From positions 1,674,001 through 1,738,000 of the forward strand of contig CAXXSE010000007.1 in assembly GCA_963664935.2 (NCBI GenBank): a stretch of 64,000 nt of DNA, read 5' to 3'. Numbering within the stretch: the first letter of the stretch is position 1; each line of letters opens with the position of its first letter. The stretch comes from G963664935 sp963664935 (GTDB lineage: Bacteria > Pseudomonadota > Gammaproteobacteria > Methylococcales > G963664935). Shown here one piece after another: positions 28,481-37,350 of this stretch. The notes under the pieces are model-generated. The model ran no database searches. It was not told the DNA's origin and saw only the letters and a list, made by a program, of their open reading frames with translations. A program made the position numbers and the translations under genes.

Positions 28481-28530
28481 TCCATTACTTGCTGACTATG
28501 CCCTTTATTTTGGATCATTATCATGTCTCC

Positions 28531-30572
28531 TCAATTGACGGATAGTATCGATGAATACTGATGGGCGATGTTTGCTGGTAAAGCGTTAAGCGTCGGCTCA
28601 TAAAGGTATTCGGGTTGGTCATTGTATCGTTTTGCATTGATCCACCCACAGCGTTTCCACCGTTGAATCGTTTGAGTTCCAACACCACAGTGCTCGGCGA
28701 GTTCTTGTTGAGATAAATAGCCTTTTGCGCGTAGCCTTTTGTAGCGTGTTTGAATGTTGAATCGTCTGAGTAGATAAACAATCGCGTTGGTATCAAACTT
28801 TCCAAGCGTGGGATGGATGACACCTTCTTCGTTTAGCTTCTTTGCGATTTCGCCCGCCGTATGTTCGCTCGACAGATGATCGATCTTCTCGATAATTTGG
28901 GGATCGATTGCTGTCGGCTTGTTGCCCGAGCGGGGTATTCTGAATAGTTCCTTGATGATCGCACCGGTTTTAAAGCGGATATAAACGTCAACCTCGTGAC
29001 CCTCACGCTTCAGTGTCACATCTTCGATCAACAACCGGATCATACGCTTCTTATCTTGGAAGGTGGTGGCTTGATGAGACCAAACCGTCGCAAAATCCGC
29101 CACAAACTGCTTAATCTTCGCCTGCCTCGCGGGTTCAAGAACGTTTTGGTGAGTTTTGCGTCTGCTTTCATAGTCATGTTTGGCTTGTGCAAGCAAGGTG
29201 AGTTTTTCGTTCCATTCTTGTTCGAAGGTTTGTGCGACCAAACGATTTCCCGGGTCAACCGACATCACTCGCTTTCTGGCGAGATTGGCCTCGTATTGTG
29301 CACGTTCCACATGAAGCTGTAATAATCGATCCGCCTGTTCGGTTCGTTTGACGATTTCCCGTTGGATGGAAATCGCTGCGTCAACCGCCACGGGCGTGAC
29401 TTTCTCTAATAGGACTTTGGCAATTATGGTATTGATACCCGCGCCCGGAATCGACGTACAAATCGCTTTGCCATAGTCGAGCTGTTCTCGATTACAGAGA
29501 TAGATGGGCGTTCGTTCACCCTTAGATTTCTGTTTGTAGCTTGAAGCGAAATGCTTGCCACATCGGCCGCAGATGACGATGCCTTGTAACAAGGCGCAGC
29601 CTTCACGGGCAGGTCCGCAAAAGTCACGTCGCGCATTCGCGGCGAGGCGTTCTTCAATGGCTTCAAACTCATCCCAGGTAATGTAAGCCGAGTGTACATC
29701 CTTAACCAGTGCATGCCATTGATCTCTTTCTCTTCTTGAATAAGAGACACCTCCGGAAAGACTTTTACGGAGTTTGGTCCGGCCGTAGGCATAAGCACCC
29801 GCATACCGGGGATTATGAAGAATCCGCAGGGCTAAGTCACTCGACAGCGGGCGCCAAGCGAGTTCACCTTTATCAGGCCCTTCACGGGACGTACTGGAAA
29901 CTTAATGCCTTCGCGGTTGAAGTGCCGAACGACCGCTTTCGAACTGCCAATCCGACGAAACACATCGAAAAACAATCGAATCGTTTTTTGTACCTGACAA
30001 TCGGGATCAAGTTCTACCTGGCCATTCGGAGAATAAACAAACCCTATCGGAAGTTTGATCCTCAATTCTGCTCGTGCCGCTTTGTTTAAAGCGCCTCCCT
30101 GTAACCGAGCTCTAATCGTGAACAGCTCAACCTCAGACATCGTTCCCTTAAGCCCAAGAACGAGGCGGTCATTCACGTGCATCAGATCGTAAACGGCATC
30201 TGCATCGTAGATCAGCGTGTTATGGCTACCGCAAATGTGCAGCAGCTGTTGAAAGTCCGCGTTGTTTCTGGCGAGCCGAGATATTTCTAAACCCATGACG
30301 ATACCCACTTTTCCCATGGCCACATCGGCGACCAGTTTTTGAAAGCCATTGCGGTGCTCTGCCGAACTCGCCGATTTGCCAAGATCATCGTCAATGACGC
30401 CGATGAGCTCTTGGCTCCAACCCAGCTCCAGCGCTTTATCGACCAGTCCGTATTGACGGGCCGTACTCTCAGTATTTTCCATGACCTGCTTCATACTCGA
30501 TTGGCGCACATAGATCAGGGCTTTTCGTTTCAGGTGATGGCTAGCCACTTTGCTTTCACTATATGTATTCAT
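28531..30572 (-). pseudogene. Large serine recombinase, one frameshift
   Basis: The first part (30572-29877) has the catalytic resolvase domain: KALIYVRQSSMKQV with Ser nucleophile, GIVMGLEISRLARNNADFQQLL and GTMSEVELFTIRARL. Near 29876 the frame slips: AAGGGCC where AAGGGGCC would read on into GPDKGELAWRPLSSDLALRILHNPRYAGAYAYGRTKL. The rest (to 28531) has the recombinase and zinc-ribbon domains (CGRCGKHFASSYKQ), a coiled coil (QTFEQEWNEKLTLLAQAKH) and a C-terminal HTH (YLSQQELAEHCGVGTQTIQRWKR). Total about 680 residues. One missing G; active if it is a sequence error. Confidence 0.85.
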
Positions 30573-30867
30573 CGGTTTCCTCCGTTAGGGATTGCAGTGT
30601 CATCGACGCGATCAACTGAACGATGGCGCCACTTCCATTGAATTCAGCGGTGAATTCCGATAAATAGTCAACCGCCGTTGGTGCCGGTTCATTCAAGGGT
30701 ATCCCATTCAGGGTAATGATCCAGGCATGAAGTCCCTCAGCAATCAATCGTGTCATACTCCGGTAGGTGAGTGGTGAAACCTGCGACGTCAGGACGGATG
30801 CTCGCAACGCTTCGTAGGCACTGATAATCGTTGTCGAATTCACGGGTTCAATCGGCGAATGGTTCAT
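30559..30867 (-). CDS. Small conserved gene of the recombinase cassette
   Basis: 102 residues (MNHSPIEPVNSTTIISAYEALRASV...). Overlaps the helix-turn-helix gene upstream by four bases and the recombinase downstream by 14 bases, so the three are translationally coupled. I do not recognise a family or motif; no membrane segment. Probably an accessory factor of the cassette. Confidence 0.55.
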   Translation of the reverse strand: MNHSPIEPVNSTTIISAYEALRASVLTSQVSPLTYRSMTRLIAEGLHAWIITLNGIPLNEPAPTAVDYLSEFTAEFNGSGAIVQLIASMTLQSLTEETDEYI

Positions 30868-31337
30868 TTTCCCTTGGCGTTTTTTTTACGTCTCAGGGCT
30901 TTTTCGATGCTTCTTGGATGGACCTTTCGCTGAAACTGTTGCTGAATCAGGCGCGATAAGGCGAGCGCTTTCAATGTTGGATCGTTGTCAATCGCTGCCC
31001 TCACAAAGCGCAGGACTTCATCATCGAGCTTATGTGGGCTTCGCGGTCCCCGTTTTTCGGGCATCAGTCCCTGAAAACCGGCTTCGGCGAACTGCTTTTG
31101 AATTTCGTAAAAGTGGCGTCGTGAGAAGCCGAATGCCTGGGCCGCTTTGGACACGGTACGGCTCTCTTTTTCAACACACCGCAGCATCTCGTATTTGACC
31201 TGGAGTAAATCGGTATTATCGAAGAACGCCTGTTTCTGGAACAGTTCGTCGCTGACTTTATCGGGATTGCGGTTCAAGGCGCCCGATTCCTCGAGTATTT
31301 TTTTCTTTCTATTCGAGCGGTGATGGTCCGGGTTCAT
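30864..31337 (-). CDS. Helix-turn-helix protein of the recombinase cassette
   Basis: 157 residues from ATG 31337. A longer frame reaches 31409 but would begin upstream of a good promoter, so I prefer 31337. Contains an HTH (KESRTVSKAAQAFGFSRRHFYEIQKQFAEAGFQGL) like the N-terminal DNA-binding part of IS481-type proteins, then DDEVLRFVRAAIDNDPTLKALALSRLIQQQF and a basic tail RRKKNAKGK. Likely regulates the cassette or assists the recombinase. Confidence 0.65.
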   Translation of the reverse strand: MNPDHHRSNRKKKILEESGALNRNPDKVSDELFQKQAFFDNTDLLQVKYEMLRCVEKESRTVSKAAQAFGFSRRHFYEIQKQFAEAGFQGLMPEKRGPRSPHKLDDEVLRFVRAAIDNDPTLKALALSRLIQQQFQRKVHPRSIEKALRRKKNAKGK

Positions 31338-31366
31338 GGGCAAATCTCTCGACGGGTGTGCGCTAT

Positions 31367-31396
31367 AATATATGCCATATATTTCGCTAAAGTCAA
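31367..31396 (-). promoter_or_regulatory. Promoter of the recombinase cassette
   Basis: On the minus strand TTGACT (31391-31396) and TATATT (31367-31372) are separated by 18 bases, ending about 30 bases before the ATG at 31337. Confidence 0.5.
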
Positions 31397-31400
31397 GTAA

Positions 31401-31478
31401 ATAAGGCATTATTTAGCAATCATCTGGGTATAAGGCATAATTTAGCGCTCATATAGCGGCATAGTTTATCTATCATAT
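31401..31478. repeat. Three direct repeats upstream of the cassette promoter
   Basis: ATAAGGCATTATTTAGC (31401-31417), ATAAGGCATAATTTAGC (31430-31446) and the weaker AGCGGCATAGTTTATC (31455-31470), each followed by a CAT or TCAT a few bases on. Spacing is about 25-29 bases. They lie just upstream of the promoter and look like operator or recombinase-accessory sites. Confidence 0.55.
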
Positions 31479-31800
31479 ATTGCCGGTAATATAGACAATG
31501 ATAAGTTTTTACGGCTGCGTATCAAGCTCATTAAATCGACAAGCTCAACGACGTCGGGTAATCGAAAAAGATCGCCAGCCTTCGCAAATTGACTGTAGAG
31601 ATCTTCCTCTGCAAGCGTTGTGCAGCTTACTGGCAGGGATAACTGCTTACCATCAGGTCCAAAAAACTCAACACGGAGAGTACCTAAGCTATTAAATGAC
31701 CTGATCGGTTCGAATTGATACCCATTTAAGGGATGGCAAGGATGATTGACGTAATAGTTGTTATCACCGTTCTGACGATTGGATGCAGTCTGCTTCGTAT
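31466..31800 (-). CDS. DUF5372-like protein of the recombinase cassette
   Basis: About 100 meaningful residues: YVNHPCHPLNGYQFEPIRSF, LRVEFFGPDGKQLSLPVSCT and AGDLFRLPDVVELVDLMSLIRS. The HPxHPLxG start and the SLP-x-S-x-T segment resemble DUF5372 proteins, which are often found beside serine recombinases. No normal start codon is visible inside the cassette; the open frame runs back across the junction into IS91 sequence, so the start may be lost or non-standard. Confidence 0.5.
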
Positions 31801-31805
31801 GGGTT

Positions 31806-32357
31806 GAGATTGGCGGCCGAACCAAAACGCTGGATGAGCGTAACGGCTCCGGTTTGCCCCTCCGTGCGTTTTAAGCCGGCTTGTTTAGTCAAAAAGGTCG
31901 AAATGGCGCGGTTAATCACCTGCAATACTGGCGAGAGCAGGTCGGGATGGCTGGCGAACAGGAAGCGCAGCGGGATCGGAAACGAAAGCACCCATTGGCG
32001 CACGGGGACCTTTGGGATGACGTGCTCCTCCAAATGGGCGGCCGTTTCCGCCATGCGCCGTGCGCCGCAAGAAGGGCAAAAACCACGTCGTTTGCATGAA
32101 AATCCTACTAGCTTCTCATGCGCGCAGTCGTCACACCGAAGGCGCAAAAAACCGTGTACTAATACCCCACATTCAAGAAAGGCCTCGAACTCATCTTTGA
32201 CAAAATCGGGCAATCTCGATTCGGTCTCGGTCTCAACTTGGGCAAAGAAGGTCTCGACGTGTTCTTGTACCAACTGGTAGAGGATGGTTTCTTCAGGTCG
32301 CCGTCGTTCATAATGGACGCGATGTCCAGCCGCCGCGGGCTGTGCGGCTTGACCCAT
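31806..32357 (-). pseudogene. IS91-family transposase, N-terminal part
   Basis: Begins near 32357 and includes a zinc-binding region (CDDCAHEKLVGFSCKRRGFCPSCGARRM), then HVIPKVPVRQWVLSFPIPLRFLFASHPDLL and GAVTLIQRFGSAANLN, where the serine-recombinase cassette interrupts it. The C-terminal part lies at 27421-28480 on the same strand. Confidence 0.85.
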
Positions 32358-32496
32358 GATCTGTTTGCATTGTTATTATGGGTATATAAACGCCTATACA
32401 GTAGCATGGTTATACATGGCCTGACAAGAGCATGTTTTCATCAATACGGATTAGAAGAGGACGGAATTCCGGGGACACGAGACTTAATCTCTTGGC

Positions 32497-32594
32497 ATTG
32501 AAATTTAAAAAACAAAAAGCAAGATATCAAGAGGTATCATATGGGAAAATACAGCACTTGCCATGCTTTTTATAACCAGTCGTTCAACCCGCCG
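32497..32594 (+). repeat. Inverted copy of a gene fragment (copy 2)
   Basis: Nearly the same sequence as the minus strand of 24396-24500. Preceded by AATTCCGGGGACACGAGAC, a motif often seen next to Y1 (REP-type) transposase genes. Marks the right side of the rearranged block. Confidence 0.7.
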
Positions 32595-32625
32595 AGCGGG
32601 TTAACTCCACGTTAGGGCTCATATC

Positions 32626-32919
32626 ATGGAAATCGGGAATTTATCTAGTTTGTTCGAAGTGTCATTTGCCTTGCACGTCGGTTATGGCGCATTTCGTTCC
32701 GTGAACCATGTCGGGATTGGAGAAATAGAGAACTACGAAAAGGAACTGATGCTAAGGGAGATATATATAGATAGAGGAATCACCTACAAATACGGAGCCG
32801 GTCAAAAGGTTCATTGCTCGACTAAACGCAAACCCGGGGTCAGGTCTCCCATTAACACACTACTTTTTATAGGTTCATTATTAAATCCCACAGTGGCACA
32901 TTTTTCCAGCGTTCTGTAA
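32626..32919 (+). CDS. Small hypothetical protein
   Basis: 97 residues, MEIGNLSSLFEVSFALHVGYGAFRSVNHVGIGEIENYEKE. The first half looks protein-like with a possible hydrophobic helix; the second half overlaps a GGGGTCAGGTCT motif and may be random. No family recognised. Confidence 0.25.
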   Translation: MEIGNLSSLFEVSFALHVGYGAFRSVNHVGIGEIENYEKELMLREIYIDRGITYKYGAGQKVHCSTKRKPGVRSPINTLLFIGSLLNPTVAHFSSVL

Positions 32920-33346
32920 TGTCTCTGCGAGGTTAGTCGTTAAAACCACTCAACGTCCTACACGTACGCTCCCGCGACCAAACCTTCGCGCACCCTATCA
33001 ACACGTACCCTTGCGGCCCCCTCCCTATGTTAATTATCTCCTTATTGTGGGCCGCCAAGCCCTAAGGGAGACTTTACTTTACATTTCTTTGTTTCTAAAT
33101 CTAAAGGCCAACCCTTGATAGTCTCACCGGTCAAACCAGTGACTTACCTGTCAACGGGTTAATTGCTTCATAATACTTTATCGGCTAAACTTTTCGAATG
33201 CCTAGACCCCATCGCATTGAATATTAAGGTTTTCGCTCGAAAAATTGACGAAGCGATAAACATTATTATGAAGCAAACAACTTGACCCTTATTTACATTA
33301 GGATTCTAAGCGTGGAAATTCGGTTAGAGTAACAAAAATTATTAGC
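32920..33346. other. Gene-free stretch
   Basis: 427 bases with no gene or RNA that I can support. It lies downstream of the minus-strand oxygenase gene. No hairpin with a T-run stood out. Confidence 0.35.
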
Positions 33347-34249
33347 TTACTCAGGACCCAGGGTAAACGGAATAGTAATCGTGTACGGCTCGCCTTGTTT
33401 CGGGAGTCGCAAATTCGAGAGTTTTTGAACAAGAAGCTCGTGAACCGTGGCTCGATTTGTCTTGGGGTCTTGAAAGTGAAGACTGTCGAAAAGAATTTCT
33501 ACCGCCGCTTGGTTTTCCCCAGTGGAAACATTCATTCTAAGCGATATTAGTCCGTCAAGGGAACCTACATTCTGCAGTATTTCCAGAACGGAGTTCGATG
33601 CTTGGTCTACGACCCGCTTGGCTTGCCGTGCATTGATTCCACTGGTATGGGCGCTTTCAGCCAGGAGGTGGCCGTGTATAACCAGCCGAGCATCTTGAGG
33701 GTTCATTGTTCCTTGGACCGTACGAACTCCGTGGATCGCACGATCGTCGAACAAAAGGAAACGGCTAAAAATAGGTGGGATTTTATCAATGTAGAGGCGA
33801 GCCCCAGACTCGCGGTGTCTTCCTCGCCAGTAATCTCCGAGTTGGTCCTGAACGATCAGGGTTTCTCCCCCATCGAAATTGCGCTCGTTCCATTTCGTCA
33901 AAGAAAAAACAAAGCCCACCGAACCGTTTTTAGAGTCATTATGAAGTTCTTGTCCGCATCCGTTCACGTACATACTCGTCGTTATTCCGGTAGGAACCAA
34001 CCCCATGTTTTCGATGCTCCATCGCCGAAAATGGGATAAGAAATTAGTTTGCATGTCCTCCGGAAAAAAAGAATAGGACTTTATGTAGGTATACAGCTCG
34101 GGAACAAACCAATAAGTCCAGCTGAAGTCTTTTTGTTCTAGTTGATGCGGGCGAGAACAGACATCCTCAAAATAACTGCGGTAGGTTGGAGCGCATTCAA
34201 AAAAATTGTCAACGACGGCAAAGCGACAGTTAGGTTCGAATACAAACAT
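33347..34249 (-). CDS. 2-oxoglutarate/Fe(II)-dependent oxygenase
   Basis: 300 residues with the double-stranded beta-helix metal site: His103 and Asp105 in ELHNDSKNG, His173 in RAIHGVRTVQG and the 2OG-binding Arg188 in DARLVIHGHL. The family hydroxylates peptides, amino acids or small molecules; the substrate is unknown. The C-terminal third (from about residue 215) has no metal residues and is of unknown role. Single gene in a mobile-element-rich neighbourhood. Confidence 0.75.
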   Translation of the reverse strand: MFVFEPNCRFAVVDNFFECAPTYRSYFEDVCSRPHQLEQKDFSWTYWFVPELYTYIKSYSFFPEDMQTNFLSHFRRWSIENMGLVPTGITTSMYVNGCGQELHNDSKNGSVGFVFSLTKWNERNFDGGETLIVQDQLGDYWRGRHRESGARLYIDKIPPIFSRFLLFDDRAIHGVRTVQGTMNPQDARLVIHGHLLAESAHTSGINARQAKRVVDQASNSVLEILQNVGSLDGLISLRMNVSTGENQAAVEILFDSLHFQDPKTNRATVHELLVQKLSNLRLPKQGEPYTITIPFTLGPE

Positions 34250-34477
34250 TGTGATTATCTATAGCGATTGGACAAAAATACCGGAGCAGTCATGACAGTC
34301 AAATGCCGATCCACGTAAAAAGGTATGTTAATTCAACTTGGCAGGCTCCACAAATGCTTTCAAAAATAAGGGGCAGGTCTTGCCATAATGTAACAAGCAG
34401 CTATCCCTTAACTACTAAACACACAATTCAAACTTCGGCGATTATCTCCAAATATTCTTTTTTTCCAATTTGATATA
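34250..34477. other. Short intergenic region with a REP-like motif
   Basis: Contains AAGGGGCAGGTCTTGCCATA near 34367-34386, similar to sequences that surround Y1 transposases. The palindromic operator of the following toxin-antitoxin module is listed separately. Confidence 0.3.
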
Positions 34478-34501
34478 AGATGGCTATCTTTATAGCCATC
34501 T
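34478..34501. promoter_or_regulatory. Palindromic operator of the Phd/VapC module
   Basis: AGATGGCTAT and ATAGCCATCT form a perfect 10-base inverted repeat with a 4-base centre, immediately before the antitoxin start and overlapping the -10-like GATATAAG. Phd/YefM antitoxins bind such sites to repress their own operon. Confidence 0.65.
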
Positions 34502-34502
34502 A

Positions 34503-34802
34503 ATGGAAATTCCAATGATAAAAGAATATTCAATCGCCGAAGGTCGTAATCAGCTGTCTAATATGGTTCATCAGGCTGAAGATGGCGCGAAAATAACCCT
34601 CACTCGGCGAGGCAAGCCCGTTGCTGTATTGGTCTCGTACGACGCATTTCAACGCATGATCTCGTCTGCGGACCCCAACTTTTGGCACGCAATTCAAGAA
34701 TTTCGTGGTATGACGGATTTTACTGATGCGGACTTACCCGATGCCGAACTCGTCAGCTGCCGTGATCGAGACTCCGAGAGAGATTTTTCATGGCGGGACT
34801 GA
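34503..34802 (+). CDS. Phd/YefM-family antitoxin
   Basis: 99 residues, with the family N-terminal fold (MIKEYSIAEGRNQLSNMVHQAEDGAKITLTRRGKPVAVLVSYDAF). The second Met (position 5, about 34515) is a possible start. The acidic C-terminal tail would block the toxin. Overlaps the PIN toxin gene by 13 bases. Confidence 0.9.
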   Translation: MEIPMIKEYSIAEGRNQLSNMVHQAEDGAKITLTRRGKPVAVLVSYDAFQRMISSADPNFWHAIQEFRGMTDFTDADLPDAELVSCRDRDSERDFSWRD

Positions 34803-35221
34803 TTTACCTGCTAGACACCAATGTCGTTTCAGAAGCCGTAAAACCGACACCGAATCGTAACGTGATGTCGTTATTCAAAAAGCATGGAAAAGAGATATGC
34901 ACTGCGTCGTTGGTTATTCATGAAATGTACTACCGAATGCATAAATTGGATGCAGGGAGGATTAAACATAACCTGGGAAGGTATCTGCGTATTTTGAAAG
35001 AACAGGGTTTCGCTGTACTTTCTTATGACCGGAATGCGGCTGAATGGCATGCGCGGGAACGCGCTCGACTTGCCGCCACAGGAAAGACGCCTGCCTTTGT
35101 CGACGGTCAAATTGCAGCGATTGCGTGTACTCAAAAACTAACTTTAGTGACACGAAATACTAGCGATTTTTCTGGTTTTGACGGACTTAAAGTGGAAAAC
35201 TGGTTCAATGCCGACGCATAA
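34790..35221 (+). CDS. VapC-type PIN-domain toxin
   Basis: 143 residues; metal-binding acids in YLLDTNVVSE (Asp9), LVIHEMYYR, PAFVDGQIAAIA and VTRNTSDF, i.e. all PIN positions. Probably a site-specific RNase that cuts tRNA or rRNA, held by the antitoxin. This is the only toxin-antitoxin pair in the window with an intact toxin. Confidence 0.9.
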   Translation: MAGLIYLLDTNVVSEAVKPTPNRNVMSLFKKHGKEICTASLVIHEMYYRMHKLDAGRIKHNLGRYLRILKEQGFAVLSYDRNAAEWHARERARLAATGKTPAFVDGQIAAIACTQKLTLVTRNTSDFSGFDGLKVENWFNADA

Positions 35222-35317
35222 TATTTTCAAGAATAAAGGGGTCATTCTAACGACGCTAATCACTCACTTTACAGCCTATCACCATCAATACGTCGATAAA
35301 GGAAGCCAATATCGCCA

Positions 35318-36511
35318 ATGAATCCAAATTTGGAAAAACTTCATACCTATCCGTTTGCCAAGCTTGCTCGGCTAAAAAACAAAGCCTCGGCTACTTCAGA
35401 TAAATCGCCCATTTTCCTTTCCTTGGGTGAACCCAAACATCCGATGCCTGATTTTATTAGCGATTCAGTCGTGACTCATCTCGATGAATTGACAAAATAT
35501 CCGACGGTCAGGGGCCTTCCGGAGCTACGCGCCTCAATCGCGGCTTGGTTGTGCAAGCGATACCATTTGCTGATAGGTTTAATCGACATCGAAAAAAACG
35601 TGTTACCGGTAATGGGGACACGCGAAGCCTTGTTTTCGTTTGCCCAATGCACAATCGATTCGGCCGAAAAACCTATTGTAATGCTTCCGAACCCCTTTTA
35701 TCAGATCTATGAAGGCGCTACGTTTTTGGCTGGAGCTGAACCCTATTATGTCGACTGCCTTCCCGAAAATAGCTATCTGCCCGATTTCGATGCAATCCCG
35801 GAGAGCGTCTGGTCACGGTGCCGACTATTGTATCTTTGTTCGCCCGGAAACCCGACCGGCGCGGTACTTGAAGTCGAGACCTTAAAAAAATTGATTCAAC
35901 TTGCCGAGCGATATGACTTTATTATCGCCAGCGATGAATGTTATTCTGAAATCTATTTAGACGAAAAAACGCCGCCATCCGGATTACTACAGGCAGCCTA
36001 CTCACTGGGTAACGATAAGTTCTACCGATGTATTGTTTTTAACAGTTTGTCAAAACGATCCAATGCACCCGGATTAAGGTCCGGCTTTGTTGCCGGAGAT
36101 GAGAAATTGATAGAAAAATATTATCAATACCGAACTTATCATGGATGCGCGATGCCTATTCCGTTCCAGCACGCCAGTATCGCTGCGTGGAACGACGAAA
36201 GGCACGTCGTGGAGAACCGGACAGCCTACCGCGAAAAGTTCTCGGCTGTCATCGATATTCTCACCGGAGTGCTTGAATTTAAGGTGCCGGCAGCCAGTTT
36301 TTTCCTTTGGCCTAAAACCCCGGTTGAAGACGAAAAATTTGCGCTCGAGTTGTTCGCCACGGAAAATGTAACGGTTCTGCCAGGAAGCTATTTATCCCGG
36401 CACCGGAACGGGGTTAATCCCGGGCAAAACCATGTTCGTATCGCACTGGTACAACCTTTAGAGGTTTGTATAGAAGCGGCGCGTCGTATTAAAAATTTTG
36501 TTCACTCGTAA
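35318..36511 (+). CDS. dapC: Succinyldiaminopimelate aminotransferase
   Basis: PLP enzyme that transaminates N-succinyl-2-amino-6-ketopimelate. 397 residues, fold type I: SPGNPTGAV, ASDECYSEIYLDEKTPPSG and Schiff-base lysine in VFNSLSKRSNAPGLRSGF. First gene of a tight dapC-dapD-yffB-dapE unit, which supports the specific call over other aminotransferases. Confidence 0.93.
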   Translation: MNPNLEKLHTYPFAKLARLKNKASATSDKSPIFLSLGEPKHPMPDFISDSVVTHLDELTKYPTVRGLPELRASIAAWLCKRYHLLIGLIDIEKNVLPVMGTREALFSFAQCTIDSAEKPIVMLPNPFYQIYEGATFLAGAEPYYVDCLPENSYLPDFDAIPESVWSRCRLLYLCSPGNPTGAVLEVETLKKLIQLAERYDFIIASDECYSEIYLDEKTPPSGLLQAAYSLGNDKFYRCIVFNSLSKRSNAPGLRSGFVAGDEKLIEKYYQYRTYHGCAMPIPFQHASIAAWNDERHVVENRTAYREKFSAVIDILTGVLEFKVPAASFFLWPKTPVEDEKFALELFATENVTVLPGSYLSRHRNGVNPGQNHVRIALVQPLEVCIEAARRIKNFVHS

Positions 36512-36528
36512 TGCAAACTTAGGTATAA

Positions 36529-37350
36529 ATGATGTCACAATTGGAAACAATAATTAACGAAGCCTTCGAAAATCGAAATGAAATTTCGCCGACCAGTGTC
36601 AACGCTGAAATCAAAGAGGCAATCGCGGAATCGCTGGATCTTTTGAATAGGGGGACGGTTCGGGTCGCGGAAAAGAAAGATGGCGGCTGGATTGTCAATC
36701 AGTGGTTGAAAAAAGCCGTATTGCTGTCTTTTAGAACCTCTGAAAATCGGGTTATGGAGGGAGGCGTTACTCGCTTTTACGATAAAGTCGAAACCCGATT
36801 CGCCAGCTATTCGCCCAAGGACTTCGAAGAAGCGGGAATCCGTGTCGTCCCGACAGCCAATGCCCGATACGGTACATATATCGCACCCAATGTCGTTTTG
36901 ATGCCATCGTTCGTCAACATCGGCGCCTATGTTGACAGCGGCACCATGGTGGACACCTGGGTCACCGTCGGCTCCTGCGCCCAAATCGGTAAAAACGTCC
37001 ATCTATCCGGAGGCGTTGGAATAGGTGGCGTCCTCGAACCGTTGCAAGCCGGTCCCACCATCATCGAAGACAATTGCTTTATCGGCGCCCGATCGGAAAT
37101 TGTCGAGGGTGTCGTTGTAGAAGAAAACGCGGTGATTTCCATGGGAGTTTACATCGGCCAAAGCACTAAAATATTCAATCGTATGACCGGTGAAACCAGT
37201 TACGGGCGTATCCCGGCGGGTTCCGTCGTGGTTTCCGGCAATCTGCCGTCAAAGGACGGCAGTCATAGTCTTTATTGCACGGTCATCATCAAACAAGTTG
37301 ACGAAAGAACCCGTAGTAAGGTGGGATTAAACGAATTGCTCCGTGATTAA
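36529..37350 (+). CDS. dapD: Tetrahydrodipicolinate N-succinyltransferase
   Basis: 273 residues, a left-handed beta-helix trimer that succinylates THDP. Hexapeptide repeats visible in YIAPNVVLMPSFVNIGAYVDSGTMVDTWVTVGSCAQIGKNVHLSGGVGIGG. Starts with two Met codons (36529 and 36532). Shares a base with the following gene. Confidence 0.96.
   Translation: MMSQLETIINEAFENRNEISPTSVNAEIKEAIAESLDLLNRGTVRVAEKKDGGWIVNQWLKKAVLLSFRTSENRVMEGGVTRFYDKVETRFASYSPKDFEEAGIRVVPTANARYGTYIAPNVVLMPSFVNIGAYVDSGTMVDTWVTVGSCAQIGKNVHLSGGVGIGGVLEPLQAGPTIIEDNCFIGARSEIVEGVVVEENAVISMGVYIGQSTKIFNRMTGETSYGRIPAGSVVVSGNLPSKDGSHSLYCTVIIKQVDERTRSKVGLNELLRD

Larger units (their letters stand above)
28481..31805 (-). mobile_element. 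Serine-recombinase cassette inserted in IS91 transposase
   Basis: About 3.3 kb carrying four minus-strand genes: a DUF5372-like gene, a helix-turn-helix gene, a 102-residue gene and a large serine recombinase. Left flank ends GATGAATATT (28471-28480) and right flank resumes TTGAGATTGGCGGCC (from 31804). Joining them at a shared TT restores the IS91 reading frame (SAANLN-IHLHCLF). A two-base core is what serine recombinases leave. The recombinase itself has one frameshift. Confidence 0.8.

Noticed and set aside
31401..31478. CRISPR array
   Set aside because: Only three imperfect AT-rich repeats with short spacers, and no cas genes in the window.
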